64,000 nt of DNA, taken from assembly GCF_026151205.1 (NCBI RefSeq), contig NC_087080.1:505812-569811 (forward strand), written 5' to 3'. Under the pieces are notes generated by a model. The model was not told the DNA's origin. It searched no databases and saw only the letters and a list, made by a program, of their open reading frames with translations. Positions 1 to 12,640 of the stretch are shown piece after piece (the stretch's first letter is position 1; each line of letters starts with the position of its first letter). The position numbers and the translations under genes are program-made. The stretch comes from Bolinopsis microptera (lineage: Eukaryota > Ctenophora > Tentaculata > Lobata > Bolinopsidae).

Positions 1-1526
1 CCTCCTGATTCGGATCCTCCTGATTCAGATCCTCCTGATTCAGATCCTCCTGATTCAGATCCTCCCGATTCAGATCCTCCTGATTCAGATCCTCCTGATT
101 CAGATCCTCCTGTTTCAGATCCTCCTGATTCAGATCCTCCTGATTCAGATCCTCCTGATTCAGATCCTCCTGATTCAGATCCTCCTGATTCAGATCCTCC
201 TGATTCAGAATTCAGATCCTCCTGATTCAGATCCTCCTGATTCAGATCCTCCCGATTCAGATCCTCCTGATTCAGATCCTCCTGATTCAGATCCTCCTGA
301 TTCAGATCCTCCTGATTCAGATCCTCCTGATTCAGATCCTCCTGATTCAGATCCTCCTGATTCGGATCCTCCTGATTCGGATCCTCCTGATTCAGATCCT
401 CCTGATTCAGATCCTCCTGATTCAGATCCTCCTGATTCAGATCCTCCTGATTCAGAATTCAGATCCTCCTGATTCAGATCCTCCTGATTCAGATCCTCCT
501 GATTCAGATCCTCCTGATTCAGATCCTCCTGATTCAGATCCTCCTGATTCAGATCCTCCTGATTCAGATCCTCCTGATTCAGATCCTCCCGATTCAGATC
601 CTCCCGATTCAGATCCTCCTGATTCAGATCCTCCTGATTCAGATCCTCCTGATTCAGATCCTCCTGATTCAGATCCTCCTGATTCAGATCCTCCTGATTC
701 AGATCCTCCTGATTCAGATCCTCCTGATTCAGATCCTCCTGATTCAGATCCTCCTGATTCAGATCCTCCTGATTCAGGTCCCCCTGATTCAGATCCTCCT
801 GATTCAGATCCTCCTGATTCAGATCCTCCTGATTCAGATCCTCCTGATTCAGATCCTCCTGATTCAGATCCTCCTGATTCAGATCCTCCTGATTCAGATC
901 CTCCTGATTCAGATCCTCCTGATTCAGATCCTCCTGATTCAGATCCTCCTGATTCAGATCCTCCTGATTCAGATCCTCCTGATTCAGATCCTCCTGATTC
1001 AGATCCTCCTGATTCAGATCCTCCTGATTCAGATCCTCCTGATTCAGATCCTCCTGATTCAGATCCTCCTGATTCAGATCCTCCTGATTCAGATCCTCCT
1101 GATTCAGATCCTCCCGATTCAGATCCTCCCGATTCAGATCCTCCTGGTTCAGATCCTCCTGGTTCAGATCCTCCTGATTCAGATCCTCCTGATTCAGATC
1201 CTCCTGATTCAGATCCTCCTGATTCAGATCCTCCTGATTCAGATCCTCCTGATTCAGATCCTACTGATTCAGATCCTCCTGATTCAGATCCTCCTGATTC
1301 AGATCCTCCTGATTCAGATCCTCCTGATTCAGATCCTCCTGATTCAGATCCTCCTGATTCAGATCCTCCTGATTCAGATCCCCCTGATTCAGATCCTCCT
1401 GATTCAGATCCTCCTGATTCAGATCCTCCTGATTCAGATCCTCCTGATTCAGATCCTCCTGATTCAGATCCTCCTGATTCAGATCCTCCTGATTCAGATC
1501 CTCCTGATTCGGATCCTCCTGATTTA
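1..1526. repeat. 15-bp minisatellite (CCTCCTGATTCAGAT), about 100 copies
   Basis: Near-perfect tandem 15-mers run from the left edge, so the array starts outside the window. The unit is a multiple of three, so the minus strand reads openly as (SGGSE)n; one frame from 1645 to 452 gives 397 codons, the first ~42 of them non-repetitive. I treat that as a by-product of the unit length. Two junctions with an extra 7 bp (around 204-215 and 451-462) lie 247 bp apart, which is 16 units plus 7, so blocks as well as single units have been duplicated. Confidence 0.95.
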
Positions 1527-2085
1527 AATACCGTGAGTAAGCTTAATTGTGACGTATGCCTCGCAGTGGAAATTAAGAACAATGAGTTCAACTTATCACT
1601 AGCAATTTCGGTAGTAGTTACCATAGTTGCACAACTAGTTGCCATAGCAACTTCAGTATTGTCAAATTAAGCGGGCTCTCAGCTCTGCTGTTAACCTATC
1701 AGCTTACAGCTGTCATGAGTAAAAACAAAGTTGCACTGACTAGGAAAAAATACAGAATATTAGGTAGTTACTAGTCACTAGTGACAAGCTGACGTTACAG
1801 AATATTAGGTAGTTACTAGTTACCAGCTAACGTCGACTCGTCGTTAATCATAAGTTATTAATTAAGAGCTGCTTACAAACTCCCTTACTTAGTTACTAGT
1901 TACCAGTAGTTACCATAGTTACTAGTTTCCAGCTTACTAACTGTACTGATCTCTATTATAGACAAATTGGGCGGACCAAAAGATGTGTTAAAAACCGCCT
2001 AATGATATTAACAGTGCTCAGTTGTTTGATGTAAACGTTTTATAGAATTGTACGTATCAAACTCGTTTCCGAGTAAGTTACGAGA
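1527..2085. other. Unique AT-rich spacer
   Basis: No gene recognised. It holds scattered short GTTACTAGTTACCA-type motifs that resemble the cores of later arrays. The 5' 42 codons of the minus-strand repeat ORF lie here and resemble no family I know. Confidence 0.5.
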
Positions 2086-2253
2086 GGTGTGGTGTGGTGT
2101 GGTGTGGTGTGGTGTGGTGTGGTGTGGTGTGGTGTGGTGTGGTGTGGTGTGGTGTGGTGTGGTGTGGTGTGGTGTGGTGTGGTGTGGTGTGGTGTGGTGT
2201 GGTGTGGTGTGGTGTGGTGTGGTGTGGTGTGGTGTGGTGTGGTGTGGTGTGGT
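2086..2253. repeat. (GGTGT)n pentanucleotide microsatellite
   Basis: About 33 perfect copies of a 5-bp unit. The G-rich strand is the plus strand. Open frames in several phases come from the pentamer. Confidence 0.95.
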
Positions 2254-2324
2254 CGACCCAGGTCGATGAAGGCGGCTAATAACGAGGACTGGTTTTTCTA
2301 ATTGGCTGATCCTCAGCCTGGTAC

Positions 2325-2408
2325 TTATAAACACGTGTTTTTTACTTATAAACACGTGTTTTTTACTTATAAACACGTGTTTTTTACTAATAAACACGTG
2401 TTTTGTTC
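2325..2408. repeat. 21-bp repeat x4 with CACGTG palindrome
   Basis: Four copies of TATAAACACGTGTTTTTTAC plus one base. Each holds the palindrome AAACACGTGTTT, centred on an E-box. Confidence 0.9.
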
Positions 2409-2484
2409 CAACTTTACCAATTGCTGTTTCTCGTATCTCGTTATATCCTGCAGCTTCTTTTCTCCGTATTTCCGCCACCTCCAG

Positions 2485-2545
2485 CCAATCAGCAGCCAGC
2501 ATTCCTGGAGCCAACCAATCAGAGCAGTGCGTTCTACCACGTGAC
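2485..2545 (+). promoter_or_regulatory. CCAAT x2 plus CACGTGAC cluster
   Basis: CCAATC occurs at 2485 and 2515 and CACGTGAC at 2538. This is the same motif pair and order as the 41-bp module arrays at 15.9-21.9 kb, here as a single loose copy. CCAAT is the NF-Y site and CACGTG the bHLH E-box in animals. Promoter function is inferred only; no gene is recognised downstream. Confidence 0.35.
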
Positions 2546-2911
2546 CCCGGCTTGGTAATAGGTAGTGGTAATTGTGGATACGGCGCATTACAGGATGCTC
2601 TGTGCTTCAGAGATCGCAGTACTACGTTAGAGACTACTGTTTCCTTCTAATCGGACCTAATTGCTTTTCTTACAGACCGATATTGCTTTATTTGCTTACA
2701 TTAGTTCATTTGGTCACCTGTAGATCGTATCTTTGTGCTTATAGAACTATTAGAGCTGCTAATTCGATAATATCCGCCTCAGTTTGTTTTTCGAATTTTC
2801 CAGAAGCGTTTTTGTAACATGTTTTACGGTTAACCACGCCCTTTCTGTCACGGTGTGTGTTCTGTGGAGGCTTTTGTGCTTCTGTTATCTATCAAGCGAT
2901 ACTACAGACTA
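2546..2911. other. Unique spacer
   Basis: No convincing exon or element. An 81-codon plus-strand frame at 2572-2817 has no recognisable features. Confidence 0.4.
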
Positions 2912-5432
2912 CTGTTTATAACAGTCACCCTGAAGCTGTGCTCAGTTTATAATAGTCACCCTGAAGATGTGCTCTGTTTATAACAGTCACCCTGAAGATG
3001 TGCTCTGTTTATAACAGTCATCCTGAAGCTGTGCTCTGTTTATAACAGTCACCCTGAAGATGCGCTCTGTTTATAACAGTCACCCTGAAGATGTGCTCTG
3101 TTTATAACAGTCACCCTGAAGAATGAAGATGTTCTCTGTTTATAACAGTCACCCTGAAGATGTGCTCTGTTTATAACAGTCACCCTGAAGATGTGCTCTG
3201 TTTATAACAGTCACCCTGAAGATGTGCTCTGTTTATAACAGTCAAGATGAAGATGTGCTCTGTTTATAACAGTCACCCTGAAGATGTGCTCTGTTTATAA
3301 CAGTCACCCTGAAGATGCGCTCTGTTTATAATAGTCACCCTGAAGATGTGCTCTGTTTATAACAGTCACCCTGAAGATGTGCTCTGTTTATAACAGTCAC
3401 CCTGAAGATGTGCTCTGTTTATAACAGTCACCCTAAAGATGTGCTCTGTTTATAACAGTCACCCTGAAGATGTGCTCTGTTTATAACAGTCACCCTGGAG
3501 ATGTGCTCTGTTTATAACAGTCACCCTGAAGATGTGCTCTGTTTATAACAGTCACCCTGAAGATGTGCTCTGTTTATAGCAGTCACCCTGAAGATGTGCT
3601 CTGTTTATAACAGTCACCCTGAAGATGTGCTCTGTTTATAGCAGTCACCCTGAAGATGTGCTCTGTTTATAACAGTCATCCTGAAGATGCGCTCTGTTTA
3701 TAACAGTCATCCTGAAGATGTGCTCTGTTTATAACAGTCACCCTGAAGATGTGCTCTGTTTATAGCAGTCACCCTGAAGATGTGCTCTGTTTATAACAGT
3801 CACCCTGAAGATGTGCTCTGTTTATAACAGTCACCCTGAAGATGTGCTCTGTTTATAGCAGTCACCCTGAAGATGTGCTCTGTTTATAACAGTCATCCTG
3901 AAGATGCGCTCTGTTTATAACAGTCACCCTGAAGATGTGCTCTGTTTATAACAGTCACCCTGAAGATGTGCTCTGTTTATAACAGTCACCCTGAAGATGC
4001 GCTCTGTTTATAACAGTCACCCTGAAGATGTGCTCTGTTTATAACAGTCACCCTGAAGATGCGCTCTGTTTATAACAGTCACCCTGAAGATGTGCTCTGT
4101 TTATAACAGTCACCCTGAAGATGTACTCTGTTTATAACAGTCACCCTGAAGATGTGCTCTGTTTATAACAGTCACCCTGAAGATGTGCTCTGTTTATAAC
4201 AGTCACCCTGATCTGAAGATGTGCTCTGTTTATAACAGTCACCCTGAAGATGTGCTCTGTTTATAACAGTCACCCTGAAGATGCGCTCTGTTTATAACAG
4301 TCACCCTGAAGATGTGCTCTGTTTATAACAGTCACCCTGAAGAATGAAGATGTTCTCTGTTTATAACAGTCACCCTGAAGATGCGCTCTGTTTATAACAG
4401 TCACCCTGAAGATGTGCTCTGTTTATAACAGTCACCCTGAAGATGTGCTCTGTTTATAACAGTCAAGATGAAGATGTGCTCTGTTTATAACAGTCACCCT
4501 GAAGATGCGCTCTGTTTATAACAGTCACCCTGAAGATGCGCTCTGTTTATAACAGTCACCCTGAAGATGTGCTCTGTTTATAACAGTCACCCTGAAGATG
4601 TGCTCTGTTTATAACAGTCACCCTGAAGATGTGCTCTGTTTATAACAGTCACCCTGAAGATGTGCTCTGTTTATAACAGTCACCCTGAAGATGTGCTCTG
4701 TTTATAACAGTCACCCTGAAGATGTGCTCTGTTTATAACAGTCACCCTGAAGATGTGCTCTGTTTATAACAGTCACCCTGAAGATGTGCTCTGTTTATAA
4801 CAGTCACCCTGAAGATGTGCTCTGTTTATAACAGTCACCCTGAAGATGTGCTATGTTTATAACAGTCATTCTGAAGATGTGCTCTGTTTATAACAGTCAC
4901 CCTGAAGATGCGCTCTGTTTATAACAGTCACCCTGAAGATGTGCTCTGTTTATAACAGTCACCCTGAAGATGTGCTCTGTTTATAACAGTCACCCTGAAG
5001 ATGTGCTCTGTTTATAACAGTCACCCTGAAGATGCGCTCTGTTTATAACAGTCACCCTGAAGATGTGCTCTGTTTATAACAGTCACCCTGAAGATGTGCT
5101 CTGTTTATAACAGTCACCTTGAAGATGCACACTGTTTATAACAGTCACCCTGAAGATGTGCTCTGTTTATAACAGTCCCCTGAAGATGTGCTCTGTTTAT
5201 AACAGTCACCCTGATCTGAAGATGTGCTCTGTTTATAACAGTCACCCTGAAGATGTGCTCTGTTTATAACAGTCACCCTGAAGATGTGCTCTGTTTATAA
5301 CAGTCACCCTGAAGATGCGCTCTGTTTATAACAGTCACCCTGAAGATGCGCTCTGTTTATAACAGTCACCCTGAAGATGTGCTCTGTTTATAACAGTCAC
5401 TCTGAAGATGTGCTCTGTTTATAACAGTCAAC
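2912..5432. repeat. 31-bp minisatellite, about 81 copies
   Basis: The unit contains CTCTGTTTATAACAGTCACC followed by CTGAAGATGTG. Most copies differ at one or two positions (TGTG/TGCG, AACAG/AGCAG). Rare variants mark block duplication: a 7-bp insertion (GAATGAAG) at 3121 recurs at 4342, and an AAGATG substitution at 3241 recurs at 4462, both 1221 bp apart. That equals 39 units plus the 7- and 5-bp insertions lying between them. Confidence 0.95.
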
Positions 5433-5686
5433 CTGACTACTGCTTCCCTATTTACGCTGTTGATTTGTCCGATAATGAGCTATTTTACTTGTTTCTCTAT
5501 AAGAGTTAGCTCGTTACCTGGGTTACGGTGGATACCCGGCTAGTTTCTCGTTACTTCTAGTCTCAGTTATAAACTACTAGTAAATACTGTCTAGTTACTA
5601 CACTGCTACACTGCTCTTTTATTGCTACTTTATTTGAAAGCTGGTAAATTGGTTTGATCCCTGTTGGTCTCTGTAGGCAGTGTCAA
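5433..5686. other. Unique spacer
   Basis: Short AT-rich stretch with no gene seen. Confidence 0.4.
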
Positions 5687-6397
5687 TTGCTCCTTCATAA
5701 ATACTACTGTTGTGTCGCTGTGTTCTGTATTTACAAGGATTCTAGTTTAAACTAAACCCGCACAACTTTTTGAACTCATACTTTTAGTAGAGTGTGTAGT
5801 TTATCCGACTTAATCTCATCTTCGCAAAGGAGATGATTGGGTTAAAGAGGTTATACCAGCGGAGAGATGACTTATTTCCTGAATTACCGAGTTATTATTT
5901 GTAGTGTAGTGTAGTGTAGTGTAGTGTAGTGTAGTGTAGTGTAGTGTAGTGTAGTGTAGTGTAGTGTAGTGTAGTGTAGTGTAGTGTAGTGTAGTGTAGT
6001 GTAGTGTAGTGTAGACTGTAGTGTAGTGTAGTGTAGTGTAGTGTAGTGTAGTGTAGTGTAGTGTAGTGTAGTGTAGTGTAGTGTAGTGTAGTGTAGTGTA
6101 GTGTCATTCGTCTCACCATTTAACGTGTCTACCTAAAACTAGTTAAAACTAATACTCTCTTATAACTTAATTAGACAGGTTTTCACTAAATACAGTTTTA
6201 CTATTCTGCTATGTTTGTGTGTTTTGTGGACACGGTGTCACTGTGTGTGTGTGTTTTGTCTATCTTCATTTATTTCTTTATTTAACTTCTACCATTTCAT
6301 GAACACAGTCTACAGCTAATATATAACAGTAGTATAAGTGACCACTACTAACCACTAGTACTGTTAATATAGAACAGTAGTATTTATGAAGGAGCAA
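5687..6397. mobile_element. Candidate non-autonomous element with 25-bp perfect inverted ends
   Basis: Positions 5687-5711 and 6373-6397 are exact reverse complements (TTGCTCCTTCATAAATACTA at the left end). The 711-bp interval has no coding capacity and holds the (GTAGT)n array. The terminal word CTCCTTCATAA recurs elsewhere, including as the ends of the 33.5-kb element, which suggests a family. No clear target-site duplication was found, so mobility is inferred. Confidence 0.5.
5898..6105. repeat. (GTAGT)n pentanucleotide microsatellite
   Basis: About 41 copies, interrupted once near 6014 (GTAGACT). It lies inside the inverted-repeat element. Confidence 0.95.
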
Positions 6398-7860
6398 GTA
6401 GTGACTTTTAGTGACTCGTATAAGTGACCTCTAGTTTTAAGTTTTCATAATAATTAAGTTTTTTTAATAGCATGGCACCCACTGAGACTGTATTAATAAA
6501 AGAGATGTTTGTGTCCCTTTAACCACATCCGAGAGAACAAATGGCTATTCAGTGCGCGAATTATTACCACCGGAACAGTATGCCGGCTACTTCATATCTT
6601 GACGAGGGGGAAGTGTAACTATGGTAACTAGGGGGTAACTAGGGGGAAGTGTAAACAATAACGGGGAAATCAGATCCAGAGGTAGACTACGCTACTGGAG
6701 TAAGAGGTGTTACTATTATTACTATTATTACTATTACTATTACTATTATTACTATTACTATTATTAGAATTATTTGGGAACACGCTTACTTCCCTGAGTT
6801 GATAATGTAAGAGGTTGAGCGCTGGTAATTGTCCCGTAGAGCAGCACCATTAACTCTGCCATTACAATACGCTAATTGCACGTGCATTCCATTGCACTAA
6901 TGCACTCCCCGATATAATGTATCTGTAGCTCTGAGTACCACGTGACATAAGTGCGGCGCGCATTGGTTCTTCTCTGTGGCTGTTGTTAGGGGCAACGCAC
7001 ACATCTTAATTACAATTAATTCTAGTGTACTGGAACAGACAACAGTTGTCCTCTTCTGCTTCACTTTGTTTATACCGCTATCAAATATACTACAGTTACA
7101 TTTATTTCGTATCGGTTTAATTTCTTGTTTCTTGAAATGTTGAATAGTTACAGAAGTTATCTGGTTAGATATTTTAGTGTAGTGTAGTGTAGTTAGATAT
7201 TTTAGCCAATGATTATCCAGTTGACAGGCAGGCAGGGGTAGGTTATAAGTCACCTGGCAAATCCTGCTGGCTTTCATGGCTAATTTCCAACTAAATTTAA
7301 TGGCTTAATACTTAAGATTGTCAAGTTATGCGAATATGTATAATGTATATCCTGTAGATCTTTGCGAATATGTTCGATCTTTTTCCCAGTGTTTTGGAAT
7401 AATTTCAATTAGGATTAATTTTTATATTTCTTGTAACATTCTGACAAACATTTTACGAGGGATGGATCTCCCTGCCTTTACACGCACACATTACTATAAC
7501 CTTTATAATTCATCCCTAATCCTATTCGTATACATTCATATGACAAATTTCACCATCAACTGGTTAATTCATTCTACGGAATGGTGTTTTATAATAACAC
7601 ATGCTACATCACATCGCAACAGTAGCATTTCAACAGATAATAGCATATCATACAGTATAGTAGCTATTATTGAAATTATCGTATCTATAATAATGGTACG
7701 ATAATTAAACATTTGTTATAGCTCTTGAAGACAGTGTATCGAAGTTTACTATGTAGTTACGTTAATGTTTTCATGAAACTAAATATAGATCATGTTTCGG
7801 CTATCATTTTTGAGCTTTAAGCTTTTTTTTTAGCTGTTTGCACTTTGCGCGGTTTGTGAA
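6398..7860. other. Unique spacer with a short ATT/ACT microsatellite
   Basis: A short ATTACT-type microsatellite lies at about 6712-6770. A plus-strand 128-codon frame (7318-7704) begins at TTG and a minus-strand 126-codon frame (7277-6897) begins at ATG. Neither resembles a family I recognise or shows splice signals. I see no gene. Confidence 0.4.
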
Positions 7861-7861
7861 C

Positions 7862-8074
7862 ATTGTGAACATGCAGTAAACACGCAACAGTATATGAACG
7901 TGCAATAAACTCGCAACAGTATATTATGCACGTGCAATAAACTTGCAGCAGTATATGCACGTGCAATAAACTTGCAGCAGTATATACACGTGCAATAAAC
8001 TCGCAGCAGTGTATGCACGTGCAATAAACTCGCAACAGTATATCAATATGCACGTGCAATAAACTCGCAACAGT
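7862..8074. repeat. 29-bp minisatellite, left block
   Basis: The unit contains ACGTGCAATAAACTCGCAAC then AGTATATGC. About 7 copies sit left of the inserted 2.2-kb element. The array resumes at 10270, so both blocks were one array before insertion. Confidence 0.9.
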
Positions 8075-8078
8075 TATA

Positions 8079-10269
8079 TGGACACGTTCATTTGAGTTTG
8101 AGGATATTGGTAAATATAAGTGACCCTATTAAAAGGCACAGTGTAGTTGACTTTGTCACACTATTGAATTACTTAAACCCTTGATGGTTAGGATAATCGT
8201 CTCATCCTCTAGGCTAACTTTGTCACATAACGATATCTTAATCAGGTGATAAGATATCGCTTAAATACGGCCGGCACAGAAATGGTTACATTGTCACACT
8301 ATAAACATGTGACGGAGTAAATATGGACCCCTTGCTGCCGTTTTTGACCAAATTTTTGAGTGTCCAGTTGATTGGATGGGTACATATGACCATTACCTAC
8401 ATATTTGACGACTTTTTTCGTTATATGGTGCATTCAGGTTTACTCTGTCACACATTAAAGAAAATATGTGATGAATGTTTAGGGCACCCTGATAAGCAAT
8501 GCTGAGTAGTGTAAGTTTATTTGATGGCCTGGAAGTGCTGGGAATTGTTATTATATCATATAGTCGTAAGGAATTAAAACACAGAAGGCACAACCAAGCT
8601 TATTTTGTCACATAATCTTGATGATATCTGAACATGTGTGAAATTGAACAAATAATGATATACCAGCTTAAACCCCTTATATTATACGTACTATGGATCA
8701 AACAACACTGCTAGTACCATGCACCAGTCACATAAATCATTATCAGGTGGTAATATGTTAACAGTGTCACAATTAAACTACCGCTACATGGTCAAAAATA
8801 GGGTAATTTCGTCACAAAAAATTATTATAACTCTGTTAGCTCCTTGCTGGCAAAATAACTAGTTTATCGAAATTTTTTTGATGATAAGGTTACATAGTAT
8901 TCTAATAGAGGTATAGTTCTTCAAAATAGGGGCAAGACATGTTTACTTTGTCACATCAGTTATTATAAGAGTTAGGTAATCGTCATCAGATTAAAAGATA
9001 TTTTTCGTAGTTTGGATCGATTAATACTTTAATATACCTGTAATAAATCCTATGCCAATTTTAACACACTATCTTGATACTGTTGGGGCAGAAAAAGTTA
9101 ATTTTGTCACATTTTCAATGTCTTTGACAAATTAATCTAAATTTTTTAAATTGAGCTCTTATGTTCTGGACAATATTCTTCCAATCGTTTCTGAAAGAAT
9201 ATTGAATTCTAATAGAGTTATAGATCTTCAAAATAGGGGCAAGACATGTTCAATTTGTCACATCAGTTATTATAAGAGTTAGGTAATCTCCATCACATTA
9301 ACATATATTTTTTTGTAGTTTGGATTGATTTATATAGGTAATAAAGCAGCCTATGCTAATTTTTAAACACTATCTTGAAATTTTTGGGGCATGAAAAGTT
9401 AATTTTGTCACATTTTTAGTGACTTTGACAAATTTAACCTAAAATTGTTAAACTTAAGCTCTGATGTTCTGGACAATATTCTAATAGAGGTATAGAATAT
9501 AGATCTTCAAAATAGGGGCAAGACATGTTTACTTTGTCACATCAGTTATTATAAGAGTTATTATTAGAGACTATTTCATTCTATAATCATTGTTTTTAAT
9601 CTATTTACGATTTCGTATAATTTTTTGTGACAATGTAAACATCAACTGATCTTAACTTGCATCAACTACATTGTCATCATATAAAATTTTCCCGCCTTTC
9701 AAACCAAAATCAGATATAAATAATTCGCCCAAAATTTTAAATTTAATATATTGTGACAGAATTAACCTCAATTCCCAATAACCAAGTGCCTGTATTAGCT
9801 AACTATTCAAAACAACATATTTTAGGGCTATGATTGGTACATCAACCATCAAATAATGAGTTAAAAAATAAAAGGGTTTTGAGGACACCTCACAGTAGAA
9901 TAGAGGTATGGTATCATGAGTGTGACAAAGTTACCTAAATATTGCCTTGTAACCGTTCGATCCGTGCCCATTAACCAATGTTGTATCATAATTGTTAGAT
10001 TGACCTAATTTACTATATTTCAGACCAAGGAATGATAATTAGACAAATGCAGTTAACTAAGTCACACAAAATGTGACATTTGAAACATTATAGTGCCTAA
10101 CAACAATAGATTTTCTTTCTGAGCGGTGCATATGGGAGTATGGGTTACGTGGCTAATGTTCAGAACTTCTGAACGTGCTAGGTTAATAGATGTCAAAATT
10201 AAGCCACTATCGTCAAAAACGCTATTATTTTTGTTTACCAATATCCTCAAACTCAAATGAACGTGTCCA
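8079..10269. mobile_element. 2.2-kb non-autonomous DNA transposon with 36-bp perfect TIRs
   Basis: The ends 8079-8114 and 10234-10269 are exact inverted copies starting TGGACACGTTCATTTGAG. The flanks share TATA (8075-8078 and 10270-10273), a likely 4-bp target duplication, and the target is the 29-bp minisatellite. There is no long ORF and no transposase is seen. Inside is a dispersed motif TTTGTCACA: about 12 copies in this orientation before ~9600, then about 4 in the reverse orientation (TGTGACA). A ~90-bp block starting TCTAATAGAG recurs at 8901, 9208 and 9480. A second diverged fragment lies at 25790-26230. The superfamily is not assigned. Confidence 0.8.
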
Positions 10270-10680
10270 TATATGAACGTGCAATAAACTCGCAACAGTA
10301 TATTATGCACGTGCAATAAACTCGCAACAGTATGTGCACGTGCAATAAACTCGCAACAGTATATGCACGTGCAATAAACTCGCAACAGTATATGCACGTG
10401 CAATAAACTCGCAGCAGTGTATGCACGTGCAATAAACTCGCAACAGTATATCAATATGCACGTGCAATAAACTCGCAACAGTATATTATGCAAGTGCAAT
10501 AAACTCGCAACAGTATATGCACGTGCAATAAACTCGCAACAGTATATGCACGTGCAATAAACTCACAACAGTATATTATGCACGTGCAATAAACTCGCAA
10601 CAGTATATGCACGTGCAATAAACTTGCAACAGTATATGCACGTGCAATAAACTCGCAACAGTATATGCACGTGCATAGTA
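10270..10680. repeat. 29-bp minisatellite, right block
   Basis: About 14 copies of the same unit as 7862-8074. Occasional copies carry an extra few bases (TATCAATATGC or TATTATGC). Confidence 0.9.
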
Positions 10681-11063
10681 ACCATTTACCCCATCTCTAC
10701 TCCGTATTTGTACCTAATTGGAACAATAAGTTTTATTGGTGGTGACAGTGGCCAGCTCTAGTGTGTCTACCCACTTAGTTTGCTCACAGCTAGTTACACA
10801 AACTGTGTTTAACGATCAATAGCGTGCTGTGATGTGTACGTGAAATACCCTTTTCAGGTGAATTGTAGCATTTTACTGAATCTATGATCACTTAACTACA
10901 CTATTATTTATTAACTACATTATTGATTCAGTGAACTGCGCCCTAAAATCTACAATTACTGTGCAAACTTTGTTAGGTTTTGTCTAATTATTAACAAAAT
11001 ATCCCAATTTTTCCAAGTTGATTCCTCGTTTGCATTTACGTAGTTGATTCAATTTTGGGAACA
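10681..11063. other. Unique spacer
   Basis: AT-rich, no gene or element recognised. Confidence 0.4.
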
Positions 11064-11210
11064 GCACACGTGATACGTGATATTACTCCTACACGTTGCT
11101 ATAGTAACACGTGATATTACTCCTACACGTTGCTATGGTAACACGTGATACGTGATATTACTCCTACACGTTGCTATGGTAACACGTGACACGTGATATT
11201 ACTCCTACAC
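11064..11210. repeat. Short minisatellite with CACGTG and X-box-like core
   Basis: About four imperfect units of ACACGTGATATTACTCCTAC followed by ACGTTGCTATGGTA. Each combines an E-box (CACGTG) with the GTTGCTATGGTAAC core found in many other arrays. Confidence 0.8.
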
Positions 11211-11437
11211 CAGTTGATTACAAGAAGTTGTCAACATAACTTCGTAAAACCCTTGTTCGGTCAGAGCAGTGGTCCAAGTAGTGGCACTACGCGGCACTAC
11301 GCGGCACTACTAGCGTTCTATTTACTGCACGAAACTCTGTGTCAATATTTTCAGCCCTGCACTTCCAGTGAAAATGTGTTTTTACTTTTGAATTGGTCGA
11401 GCGGTTTGTTAGCTTACGTTCCATCGTCTACACATAT
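11211..11437. other. Unique spacer
   Basis: A 118-codon plus-strand frame (11193-11549) crosses it and ends in the 24-bp repeat. It has no recognisable domain and I do not call it a gene. Confidence 0.4.
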
Positions 11438-11547
11438 TAATCTACACTTCTCGTTTTATTTTAATCTACACTTCTCGTTTTATTTTAATCTACACTTCTC
11501 CTTTTATTATAATCTACACTTCTCGTTTTATTTTAATCTACACTTCT
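11438..11547. repeat. 24-bp repeat, 4.5 copies
   Basis: Unit AATCTACACTTCTCGTTTTA plus four bases. The open frame reads NLHFSFYF repeatedly. Confidence 0.9.
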
Positions 11548-11995
11548 GAGGCTTCAAACATAATTAGGATAATTTGTAATGAGATTTAATAATTGACCGC
11601 CCAATTAACATTGGTTGTGTGATAACAGTGTTACTACTACTATTAGTTACCATAGCAACTAACAGTGTTGAAACCAACAGTTATCCGGTTACAATTAATA
11701 CGTCGTCACCCTAGCAGCCAGTTACCATAGCAACGCCTTAGATTTGTGCCTGTATTTCAAATTAGCGGTAATTGCGTTAGCAGTGTATTTAATAACTAGG
11801 CGGTAAGGCATCACCTATAATAACCGCCGCAAGCTATTTCATATGCTGCTTAAATTACAGGCCTGCAATCTGCATCAATCATACTTTCTATTAATTTCCA
11901 CGCCTCATGGTTTCAAAATTCGTAATAATTTTAATTTACGTTAGTTTTGAATTGTTTTGATGTCTCTGTGTAAGTTGTAAAGATATGAAGAAAGT

Positions 11996-12640
11996 CCTGT
12001 CCTCTTTAGTGTTTCTATGGTAACAAGGCTGTCCTCTTTAGTGTTTCTATGGTAATAAGGCTGTCCTCTTTAGTGTTGCTATGGTAACAAGGATGCCCTC
12101 TTTAGTGTTGCTATGTTAACAAGGCTGTCCTCTTTAGTGGTGCCATGGTAACAAGGCTGTCCTCTTTAGTGTTGCTATGGTAACAAGGCTGTCCTCTTTA
12201 GTGTTGCTATGGTAACAAGGCTGTCCTCTTTAGTGTTTCTATGGTAACAAGGCTGTCCTCTTTAGTGTTTCTATGGTAATAAGGCTGCCCTCTTTAGTGT
12301 TGCTATGGTAATAAGGATGTCCTCTTTAGTGTTGCTATGGTAACAAGGCTGTCCTCTTTAGTGTTGCTATGGTAACAATGCTGTCCTCTTTAGTGTTGCT
12401 ATGGTAAAAAGGCTGTCCTCTTTAGTGTTGCTATGGAAACAAGGCTGTCCTCTTTAGTGTTACTATGGTAACAAGGCTGTCATCTTTAGTGTTGCTATGG
12501 TAACAAGGCTGTCCTCTTTAGTGTTGCTATGGAAACAAGGCTGTCCTCTTTAGTTTTTCTATGGAAACAAGGCTGTCCTCTACAGTGTTGCTATGGTAAC
12601 AAGGCTGTCCTCTTTAGTGTTGCTATGGAAACAAGGCTGT
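11996..12640. repeat. 32-bp minisatellite with RFX X-box-like core, about 20 copies
   Basis: The unit is CTGTCCTCTTTAGTGTTGCT then ATGGTAACAAGG. Most copies contain GTTGCTATGGTAAC, whose reverse complement GTTACCATAGCAAC fits the animal X-box consensus GTNRCC-N2-RGYAAC. A second block follows at 12974. Confidence 0.9.

Noticed and set aside
452-1645. 397-codon minus-strand ORF of SGGSE repeats
   Set aside because: The 15-bp unit guarantees an open frame, and the array continues past the ORF end after a 7-bp frame-breaking insertion. No promoter, splice site or conserved domain.
7318-7704. 128-codon plus-strand ORF
   Set aside because: Starts at TTG, AT-rich composition, no recognisable domain or splice context.
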